Part shown: in pieces, positions 16,323 through 22,058 of the stretch
How positions within the stretch are numbered: position 1 is the stretch's first letter
Layout of the letters: the number at the start of each line of letters is the position of its first letter
NCBI GenBank assembly: GCA_002509745.1
Contig: DAWK01000039.1
Coordinates: forward strand, 1-22,780
Source of the DNA: Methanobacteriaceae archaeon UBA349
GTDB taxonomy: Archaea; Methanobacteriota; Methanobacteria; Methanobacteriales; Methanobacteriaceae
Direction: 5' to 3'
Length of the DNA stretch: 22,780 nucleotides
Made by a program: the position numbers and the translations under genes
Notes under the pieces: generated by a model
Told to the model about the DNA's origin: nothing
Seen by the model: the letters and a program-made list of their open reading frames with translations, nothing else
The model's database searches: none

Positions 16323-16666
16323 TTGATACCCCGGTGAATACTACTTTTCAATCGATTAATCATATCATTAGTATCATGGTCCTCTTCACCAGCATGGCCA
16401 TCACGTGATAACTCTATATTTCTTAAATATTCCAGTTGTTCCAGGAGATCTTTTTTATCGTTTTTTAGTTTTTTTATGGCCTGAATCATTTTTTGGAAAT
16501 CTTCTTCACTGATTACTCTTATCTCGTCAAAGTCCTTGAAGGGTGCTTTATCTTCAAGAACAATGATATATTTGTCCAATTTGTAGCTTCGTTCCCTTAG
16601 TTTCTTATCATAGTATTTGTACTCTTCACTACATGATTTGACCCTGGTTTGGTATGATTTAAGCAT
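16319..16666 (-). CDS. Small EEF-family coiled-coil protein, second of three
   Basis: Encodes 115 residues, strongly charged. An N-terminal helix of about 30 residues precedes strand YIIVLEDK, then IRVISEEDF (49-57), which aligns with LIVFSLEEF and VIAFPMEEF of its neighbours. A long heptad-like helix (about 55-85, MIQAIKKLKNDKKDLLEQLE) suggests a coiled coil. An acidic-His linker (GHAGEEDHD) and a short C-terminal helix end it. It begins four bases after the stop of the upstream gene and ends in an ATGA overlap with the next, so the three are co-translated. No function is recognised. The extra N-terminal helix makes it the most diverged of the trio. Confidence 0.78.
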   Translation of the reverse strand: MLKSYQTRVKSCSEEYKYYDKKLRERSYKLDKYIIVLEDKAPFKDFDEIRVISEEDFQKMIQAIKKLKNDKKDLLEQLEYLRNIELSRDGHAGEEDHDTNDMINRLKSSIHRGIK

Positions 16667-16670
16667 TTTT

Positions 16671-17051
16671 CTAGTCCCCTAGTATGGTGGCCATGTCATG
16701 GATTTTTGCTTTATTTCCATTGATTCGTCTTTTTTTCCTGGTTTTTAGATCTGGCCATTCATAATCGTCTAGGGATGTTTGTAGATTGAATCTGGTTAAA
16801 GAATAGATAGTTTTCTGAGCACTGGCCAGTTCATCACCGATTTTACTGATTTCTTGTTTTTTTAATCTTACACGGCCTTTTATAATATCTTCAGCCTTAT
16901 CTCCTGATTTTTCCAGATAATATTTTAATCGAAGTATTTCTCTTTGGAATTCTTCCATGGGAAAGGCTATTACTTCTTCTCCTTCCTGAAAAATGTCAAT
17001 ATTATATGAAGTCATGTCTTTATCTCGTAATTTTAAGGCCCCGTATCGCAT
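16671..17051 (-). CDS. Small EEF-family protein, first of three
   Basis: Encodes 126 residues. The ATG at 17051 has AAGGTGAT five bases upstream, the strongest ribosome site in this operon. Residues 27-35 are VIAFPMEEF, followed by a helix (REILRLKYYLEKSGDKAEDI), matching the unit in the next two genes. The C-terminal half is a long helix (about 62-85) and a basic tail with TRKKRRINGNKAK (about 104-116) that could bind nucleic acid. A TATA-like TATTTATT lies on the minus strand near 17083-17090, giving a short leader. This is the promoter-proximal gene. Function is unknown. Heterocomplex formation among the three related proteins is a reasonable guess from tight coupling. Confidence 0.78.
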   Translation of the reverse strand: MRYGALKLRDKDMTSYNIDIFQEGEEVIAFPMEEFQREILRLKYYLEKSGDKAEDIIKGRVRLKKQEISKIGDELASAQKTIYSLTRFNLQTSLDDYEWPDLKTRKKRRINGNKAKIHDMATILGD

Positions 17052-17129
17052 AGATTATCACCTTAGATACATTGTGATCGGATAATAAATAGAACTTGAG
17101 ATAGAGAGCAGCTGAAAAGTAATAGTGAA

Positions 17130-17150
17130 TAAAAAAAGAAAAAAAGAAAA
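17130..17150 (-). terminator. T-tract terminator after the lipoprotein gene
   Basis: Eight bases after the lipoprotein stop codon the minus strand reads TTTTCTTTTTTTCTTTTTTT, a strong archaeal U-tract terminator. It isolates the lipoprotein gene from the three-gene operon that starts at 17051. Confidence 0.7.
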
Positions 17151-17157
17151 TTTTAGT

Positions 17158-17646
17158 TTAAATATTTTTTATTTTATTAGCAATATCTTTTTCAATTGCC
17201 TTTTCATTAGGATTTCCAGATATGTCTTTCCAAGTTATCAGGCGCCATACTCCATTCTTTTCAAAGTAAATATCACCATTAACAGAATTATCTGAATTAT
17301 CAGTATATACATTATAATAAACTGTAATTTCACTTATTTTTTTAGATCCATGACTTGTAACTTTAAATCCTAAAGATTCATCTTCAGATGTTGGACTAAC
17401 TGCTTCAACTGCTTTTTCTTTATTAAATGTTTTTAAAACAGTTGCATTATTTATTATGATACTATATTGGTCAGTTTTTGTATCTTTAACAGGTTCTTTA
17501 GTATTTTGATTATCTTGAGAAGTGGTATTTGGTGTAATAGAAGAATTATCTGTAGTATTTGAAGATCCAGAGCCCACACAACCACTGCCTAAAACAACCC
17601 CGATTACTAAAAAAGTCACTAACAATATTAAACTTTTATTCATCAT
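17158..17646 (-). CDS. Secreted lipoprotein with Ser/Thr/Asn-rich linker
   Basis: Encodes 162 residues. The ribosome site GGAGGT is four bases before the ATG at 17646, and a second ATG follows immediately. The N-terminus MMNKSLILLVTFLVIGVVLG is a signal sequence ending in the lipobox LGSGC (Cys23), so the mature protein should be lipid-anchored outside the cell membrane. Residues 24-60 are a low-complexity Ser/Thr/Asn/Gln linker, typical of methanogen surface lipoproteins. Residues about 62-160 form a compact domain with strands EITVYYNVYTD and GDIYFEKNGVWRLITWKD, resembling an NTF2- or cystatin-like fold by pattern only. It is monocistronic with its own terminator. It may be a host surface protein or a cargo gene changing phage adsorption; neither is shown. 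Confidence 0.85.
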   Translation of the reverse strand: MMNKSLILLVTFLVIGVVLGSGCVGSGSSNTTDNSSITPNTTSQDNQNTKEPVKDTKTDQYSIIINNATVLKTFNKEKAVEAVSPTSEDESLGFKVTSHGSKKISEITVYYNVYTDNSDNSVNGDIYFEKNGVWRLITWKDISGNPNEKAIEKDIANKIKNI

Positions 17647-17765
17647 ATAAACCTCCTTTTTCTTAATTTATCAATTACTATTTATTAAATATTCTCAATG
17701 GAGTATGTGTTTAGGAATTAACAGAGATAATTATGAGCTAGTGGATCAAGCAAGTCAAAAGAGGA

Positions 17766-17909
17766 TTAAACATCTTCAAATTGTTCATTCAATTTCTTTA
17801 ATTCTTTAACAATCTCTTTCTTTTGGCGTAAAGTAAGTTCATTTTGCCTAATAAGAATCTTATTCTGGTCTATGCCGGCTTGACCTAGACCTTCATTTAC
17901 CTCTATTTC
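17766..17909 (-). pseudogene. Start-less coding remnant, coiled-coil-like
   Basis: This minus-strand frame is open for 47 codons and ends with NELTLRQKKEIVKELKKLNEQFEDV, a helical heptad pattern of convincing protein-like composition. It has no ATG, GTG or TTG near its 5' end. Upstream, an AGAGGT ribosome-like site and an ATG lie in another frame (ATG AAG GTC TAG), so a single-base change would restore a start. It is probably a decayed small gene, but a chance frame cannot be excluded. The rest of the gene-free stretch 17647-17994 is AT-rich, with nothing else convincing apart from the hairpin at 17971-17987. Confidence 0.35.
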
Positions 17910-17956
17910 TCATTTTTTTAAAAATTACTAAAATTTTCGATTTTTCTCATTTAAAA

Positions 17957-17987
17957 TAAAAATAAATCTAGTTCCTTAATAAGGAAC
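17957..17987 (-). terminator. Hairpin and U-rich terminator of the 94-residue gene
   Basis: The perfect inverted repeat GTTCCTT-ATT-AAGGAAC (17971-17987) starts eight bases after the stop codon on the minus strand. It is followed by a T-rich stretch (TAGATTTATTTTTATTTT). This is a hairpin-plus-U-tract terminator. Confidence 0.6.
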
Positions 17988-17994
17988 AGAATAT

Positions 17995-18279
17995 TTATTT
18001 TGGAACTAAAATCCAATCCTCATCAAATTCTATTTTAAATCCCATTTTGTCAATAAGTTCTGAAAGGGAAATATTTAATTCATTAGATTTTACAATATTC
18101 CATAATTTTCTTGTATTTTTATTTTTTCTTGTGATTCCTCCAAGCAAAGCCACCATAACCATATAATCATCAGCATCAATTATAACAACTTTTTTTCCAG
18201 AAATTAAATTTCCACTATGTTCTACTTGCACTATTTTTTTCTTAAATTTTCCATACCCCATCATTACATATGATTTCAT
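17995..18279 (-). CDS. 94-residue protein of unknown function
   Basis: The ATG at 18279 is used because the upstream in-frame TTG at 18282 overlaps the GGG-containing ribosome site region. The protein starts with strands (MKSYVMMGYGKFKKKIVQVEH), then KKVVIIDADDYMVMVALLGG, a basic linker (TRKNKNTRKLWNIVK) and an amphipathic helix ending in a short strand (WILVPK). The pattern suggests a small alpha/beta protein that could bind nucleic acid or protein. No known motif is recognised. It is divergent from the nuclease cassette starting at 18374, with a shared 94-base promoter region, which would allow joint control. It could be a regulator or immunity-type partner for that cassette, but nothing in its sequence proves it. 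Confidence 0.72.
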   Translation of the reverse strand: MKSYVMMGYGKFKKKIVQVEHSGNLISGKKVVIIDADDYMVMVALLGGITRKNKNTRKLWNIVKSNELNISLSELIDKMGFKIEFDEDWILVPK

Positions 18280-18315
18280 CAAATCCCTACTGAAAATATT
18301 ACTTTTTTTAAACTC

Positions 18316-18327
18316 TAATATATATTA
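18316..18327. promoter_or_regulatory. Palindromic TATA element between divergent genes
   Basis: TAATATATATTA is a perfect 12-bp palindrome midway between the divergent starts at 18279 and 18374. A TATA box here would start transcription about 25 bases to either side, fitting short leaders for both genes. A second TATA-like stretch (TTAATATAA, about 18343-18351) is too close to the plus-strand start to give a leader with its ribosome site. Confidence 0.4.
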
Positions 18328-18373
18328 ATTAAAAAGTAAATGTTAATATAATTAGATATTTTGGGGGCTTAGT

Positions 18374-19330
18374 TTGTATATTGATCACTTAAAAAGCAAA
18401 ACATCAAAAAAATTTAGAAATGTACTAAGATCAGATTGGAAAACTGTAGACAATAACTTGAAAATATTATTAAATTTCTTAAATGAAAATCAAATAACTT
18501 CATCAATTTTAGAAGAATTGAGAAATAGAGACTGTTATAAAAAAGAATGGTCTCCTACTCAAAGGGGTATGGCTGGTGCAGTTTATCTTAATTTACCCTC
18601 TAATGATATTGATTATGCTGCAATATCATTATCTCTATTAGAAAAATGTTCTTTAGAGTCTGAAAAGCTTTTAGGAATTGGATTTAATATATCTGGCGAA
18701 AGCAAAATGGATTCAGCAATTCGATATTTTAATGAAATTTTTACTAAAAAATTAATGGAATATATCGATGACCAAATCGAAGAGGGTAATTTAATTTTGT
18801 ATCTTCTTAACAAATATAAAGCTCGATGTGAATGGTTTACCAAAAAAGACGTTTTTAAATCATATTTAAATAACCCTTCAAAAGGAGAAGAAATATTAAC
18901 AGAAGATTTAAGGAAATTTTTATTTGATCAGGGGATTGATTATCCTTTTTCAAATCCTGAAACACCTTCGGGAAAGCCAGATTTGGTACATGGGATTGAT
19001 GGAAATAATCCTATGACTTTAGAAATAAAACTATTTGAACCATCTAAAGGTTATAATAAATCATATATTCGAAAGGGGTTCCGTCAGGCTTTTGACTATG
19101 CTGAAGATTATAATCAACCTTTTGGGTATTTATTAATTTTTAATTTAAGTGATTATAATATCAAATTTAGTGTTAGGAATAAAGAATCTATTACAAAAGT
19201 GGATTATGGTGATAAAACCGTTTTTATTGTTGTAGTAAATCTTTTTGATGATGGTAAAAGTTCTAGTCAAAGGAAAAAATTAAAACCATACGAAATTACA
19301 GAAGAATTCTTAAAATCAGAGGATGATTAA
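18374..19330 (+). CDS. PD-(D/E)XK nuclease-like protein, first cassette gene
   Basis: Encodes 318 residues from a TTG at 18374, which has GGGGG six bases upstream; no ATG is available nearby. The first 170 residues are helical, with no recognised domain. Residues about 180-265 fit a PD-(D/E)XK nuclease core: helix EDLRKFLFDQ, then GKPDLV (P202-D203), strand LEIKLF (E217-x-K219), and helix RQAFDYAEDY (containing Q239), followed by the hydrophobic strand GYLLIFNL. This order of motifs and the conserved Gln-containing helix are characteristic of restriction-type nucleases. It may cut foreign DNA or, with the next proteins, act only when triggered. It overlaps or touches the small acidic gene (stop at 19330, next start at 19332). 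The N-terminal half may hold the partner- or trigger-binding function. Nuclease fold is likely; target is unknown. Confidence 0.8.
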   Translation: MYIDHLKSKTSKKFRNVLRSDWKTVDNNLKILLNFLNENQITSSILEELRNRDCYKKEWSPTQRGMAGAVYLNLPSNDIDYAAISLSLLEKCSLESEKLLGIGFNISGESKMDSAIRYFNEIFTKKLMEYIDDQIEEGNLILYLLNKYKARCEWFTKKDVFKSYLNNPSKGEEILTEDLRKFLFDQGIDYPFSNPETPSGKPDLVHGIDGNNPMTLEIKLFEPSKGYNKSYIRKGFRQAFDYAEDYNQPFGYLLIFNLSDYNIKFSVRNKESITKVDYGDKTVFIVVVNLFDDGKSSSQRKKLKPYEITEEFLKSEDD

Positions 19331-19331
19331 T

Positions 19332-19658
19332 ATGAAAATGGAAATTGAAGGATTAGACAAATTACAAAAAGAGATTGAAGACCTTAAGAAAAATATAGAA
19401 GAACATGAAGAAGAAACTGTTTCATTAGATGAGCTTTTAAATCAGGAATTTATGCAAAAGTATACTCAGTTTTCAGACTTTGATGAAATGATTGATTCTA
19501 GTAAATTTGAAATAGAAACCCAAGATGATTTTGACGATTTATTTGAAAATGAAGATTGGGATGATTATGTTATTGACACAACTAAATTCAAAGATTGGGA
19601 AGAAATGATGCAAACAGCTGCGACTGAAAGACTAGATAAAATTCTTGGATTTAATTAA
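19332..19658 (+). CDS. Small acidic protein of a phage-associated family
   Basis: Encodes 108 residues. The ATG at 19332 is preferred over that at 19323, because GAGG lies immediately before the earlier one but nine bases before this one. It starts MKMEIEGLDKLQKEIEDLKK, a coiled coil, then a very acidic segment built of FMQKYTQFSDFDEM, DDFDDLFENEDWDDYV and TTKFKDWEEMMQTAATE, ending in LGF. From memory this pattern (EGLDKLQ, FM.KYT.F, F..WEEM...A, GF) matches a small protein widespread in Firmicutes prophages and conjugative elements, whose function is unknown to me. Its strong negative charge suggests DNA mimicry or a chaperone-like partner for the nucleases on either side. It is in the same operon as the 18374 gene. 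Confidence 0.75.
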   Translation: MKMEIEGLDKLQKEIEDLKKNIEEHEEETVSLDELLNQEFMQKYTQFSDFDEMIDSSKFEIETQDDFDDLFENEDWDDYVIDTTKFKDWEEMMQTAATERLDKILGFN

Positions 19659-19697
19659 TAGTAAATATATCTTTCACATTGGATTTATAGGGATACT

Positions 19698-21119
19698 ATG
19701 GCAAGTTTTGATAAGTTTACAGAAGGAAAACAATTTTATAGGCTTGGAGAATATGAAAAAGCATTAAAATGTTTTGAAGAAGCATTAAAATCAGATTCTA
19801 ATAATGTTGATTATCTTTTTGCAATAGGAATGACTAATTACAATTTAAATGAGGTTGAAAAGGCTTTAGATTACTATGAAAAGTGTCTTAAGTTAGATTC
19901 TAATAATATTAAATCAATTTTAGGAAAAATATCTTGTTTAGAAGATATTGGTAAAATAAAAGAAGCTATAATATTTATTGATTCATTCTTAAATAAGAAT
20001 TATAATGATTTAGTTGCAGCTAGGAAAGGCATAACTTTAATGTTTTTAAATTGTGATAAAGAAGAAGTTTTTTATTGTTTTGAAAATTTAAAAATTAAAA
20101 ATGAACCATTCATTTACTATTTAAAATCATTTGCTTGCGATAATTTCCTTGATTGGGAAAATCAGATAAAATATCTGAATAAGGCTTCAAAATATGCTGA
20201 TAAAAAGAAAACACGTCTTGATGAAGGAGTATATGTAAATAAAAGAGATATATATTTATCAAAACTAGAATATTATTTTAAATTTGAGGATTATAATAAT
20301 GCATTGAACATCTGTAAACTGTTACTTTATGAAAATAGGGAAGATTTAGAAGCTTTATATCGAAAAGCAAGAATATATTATAAAAAATCAGATTTTGAAA
20401 ATTCTTTAAATGTTCTAAAATCTGCCCTATATTTATATCCAAATAATATTAGTTTACTAAATCTTAAAGCTACAATTTATTCGATTCAAGGAACTCAAAA
20501 AGCTGCACTGTTAATTTATGAGAAAATAAATAAAATAGATCCCTATTTTGAGTACTCATGGGGAAATATGGCTGCTATATATTATTTTAATAAAGAATAT
20601 GAGAAATCTTATCAACATGCTAAAAAAGCGCTTGATATAAACCCCAATTTTGGTTTTGCAATATATTATGGATCTAGAGCACTAAAAAAGTTAGGAAGGA
20701 AGAAATTATATTTGGATTGGGAACGAAAATTGAGTGATCCTAATATGGAAATGTTATATTTAGAAAAAAATCTTCAAGATCGATTAGTTGATGAGCCATG
20801 GCGTTTTGAAAGTATAGGTCATGACCTAAAATTTAAAGAAAGAGAATATACACTAAAAGATAGGCCAGGACGACTTGATATTTTATATGAGGATATCTCA
20901 ACTGGTGATTTAATTGTTGTTGAATTAAAGATTTTAAAAGCTAATAGTGATGCTTATTATCAAATTGCAGATTATGTTGACTCTATAAAAAATACAATTG
21001 GTAAAAAACGTGAAGTTAAAGGGCTTCTTGTAAGTTTAGGTCAAGATGATGGGTGTAAAAAGCTAATTGATAAAGATCCTGAAATAAAGCAAGTTGATTA
21101 TAAAAAATTAGGTTTATAA
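19698..21119 (+). CDS. TPR protein with C-terminal NucS-like nuclease domain
   Basis: Encodes 473 residues; AGGGAT stands just before the ATG. Residues about 5-345 are tetratricopeptide repeats; the clearest are GKQFYRLGEYEKALKCFEEA (10-29), the following repeat ending YYEKCLKLDSNN, and later ones around 217-245 and 285-315. The C-terminal part (about 353-470) resembles the nuclease domain of NucS/EndoMS (DUF91): EKNLQDRLVDEPW, then REYTLKDRPGRLDIL (D394), LIVVELKIL (E409-x-K411) and the Q422 helix (YYQIADYV), with KGLLVSLG as the last strand. NucS itself has a different N-terminal domain. Here the TPR array takes its place, which suggests a protein-sensing or scaffolding front end controlling a DNA nuclease. 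It is the third gene of the plus-strand cassette, 39 bases after the acidic gene. A defence role is inferred. Confidence 0.87.
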   Translation: MASFDKFTEGKQFYRLGEYEKALKCFEEALKSDSNNVDYLFAIGMTNYNLNEVEKALDYYEKCLKLDSNNIKSILGKISCLEDIGKIKEAIIFIDSFLNKNYNDLVAARKGITLMFLNCDKEEVFYCFENLKIKNEPFIYYLKSFACDNFLDWENQIKYLNKASKYADKKKTRLDEGVYVNKRDIYLSKLEYYFKFEDYNNALNICKLLLYENREDLEALYRKARIYYKKSDFENSLNVLKSALYLYPNNISLLNLKATIYSIQGTQKAALLIYEKINKIDPYFEYSWGNMAAIYYFNKEYEKSYQHAKKALDINPNFGFAIYYGSRALKKLGRKKLYLDWERKLSDPNMEMLYLEKNLQDRLVDEPWRFESIGHDLKFKEREYTLKDRPGRLDILYEDISTGDLIVVELKILKANSDAYYQIADYVDSIKNTIGKKREVKGLLVSLGQDDGCKKLIDKDPEIKQVDYKKLGL

Positions 21120-21165
21120 TAAATAAAGGATAATTAGGATATTAGCTATATTTATTGGGTTTTCA

Positions 21166-21867
21166 ATGGCACTAGATTTGTTTGAATCAAGATTAAGTGA
21201 TATTATGGTTAATAAACCACCGCTCTATAACCAAATAACTAAAATTAAAAAAAAGATAGAAGATGAAGAGTTTATTATGTCATTGAAAGAAGAAGACATG
21301 ATAAAACATGTAATCTATCCAATTATATCAAATTTAGGTTGGGATGGATCTGATATATTATCTGAGCATAGAATTGTAAATGGTAGAATAGACTTCCTTT
21401 TGACAAATAATAACGTACCTAAAGTTATAATAGAAGCTAAAAAATTGGATCAGGATTTAGAAGAACATAAAGAGCAATTATGCTATTATTTAGATATTAC
21501 AGGGGCTAAATTCGGACTCTTGAGTAATGGAAAAGATTGGTGGTTTTATTTACCAAGATTCAACTATCAATGGCGCTTAAAAAAAGTTTATGCAATTGAC
21601 ATTAATAAAGAAAGAATATCCACTTTATATGATCAATTTAATCAGTTATTAAATAAGGAATCTGCCATATCTCCTAATTGGGGGCCAATTGCCCGGAAAA
21701 ATATAGATAAAATAAATGATCAATCATTAATGGGTTTATCTGACAATAAATTGATGAATTTAATTGAAAACATTAAAAATATCGAAAATCAAAATTATCT
21801 TGATAAAAGAAAATTGTATGACTTACAACATGAAGCATTTCTTCGGGACTTAATAGAATACTATTGA
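21166..21867 (+). CDS. HsdR_N-type nuclease-domain protein without helicase
   Basis: Encodes 233 residues. Residues about 40-130 match the N-terminal nuclease domain of Type I R subunits: EEDMIKHVIYPIISNLGWD, GRIDFLL (D76), VIIEAKKL (E90-x-K92), the Q104 helix (KEQLCYYLD) and FGLLSNGKDWWFYL. In HsdR a helicase follows; here only about 100 helical residues do, so this is a free-standing member of a group often found in defence islands. Residues 155-233 are helical and unrecognised. Spacing to the TPR-NucS gene is 46 bases, with a possible weak TATA-like stretch between them. It is the last gene of the plus-strand cassette; a T6 run at 21881-21886 follows. It is not a truncated copy of the hsdR at 10463, since the sequences differ throughout. 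Confidence 0.85.
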   Translation: MALDLFESRLSDIMVNKPPLYNQITKIKKKIEDEEFIMSLKEEDMIKHVIYPIISNLGWDGSDILSEHRIVNGRIDFLLTNNNVPKVIIEAKKLDQDLEEHKEQLCYYLDITGAKFGLLSNGKDWWFYLPRFNYQWRLKKVYAIDINKERISTLYDQFNQLLNKESAISPNWGPIARKNIDKINDQSLMGLSDNKLMNLIENIKNIENQNYLDKRKLYDLQHEAFLRDLIEYY

Positions 21868-21942
21868 TAATTTGATTATATTTTTTAGAAAAAGTTCAGA
21901 GTTAAAAATTATAATAAAACTAGCCTATACTTAGCCACACGG

Positions 21943-21956
21943 CCTAGATATCTAGG
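21943..21956. repeat. 14-bp perfect palindrome near the integrase
   Basis: CCTAGATATCTAGG lies between the plus-strand cassette and the integrase, about 100 bases beyond the integrase stop. GC-bearing perfect palindromes are rare in this AT-rich DNA. It could be a binding site for the recombinase or an accessory protein, or part of an att site. No second copy is seen in the window. Confidence 0.4.
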
Positions 21957-22034
21957 TTTAAAGAATTAATAAAAGATGGAAATGCTTTAGATGCATTAAA
22001 TAGCTATTATGGGTGTGGTTACGATATTCTTTAG
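21948..22034 (+). pseudogene. Possible 3' remnant of a gene
   Basis: A plus-strand frame from the palindrome to a TAG encodes 28 residues, ISRFKELIKDGNALDALNSY followed by YGCGYDIL. The composition is protein-like, but there is no start codon or ribosome site, and an in-frame stop lies just upstream. It may be the tail of a gene cut by integration or deletion. Evidence is weak. Confidence 0.25.
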
Positions 22035-22058
22035 AAGAATTAATTATAAAAGAAAGAA

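Noticed and set aside
16090..16326. A 78-codon plus-strand open frame
   Set aside because: It is a shadow of the 98-residue EEF-family gene, whose minus-strand frame has ATGA coupling and a ribosome site.
21166..21867. A truncated duplicate of hsdR
   Set aside because: The nuclease motifs correspond, but the sequence differs throughout from the hsdR at 10463-12907, and the C-terminal 100 residues form an intact helical end rather than a broken helicase.
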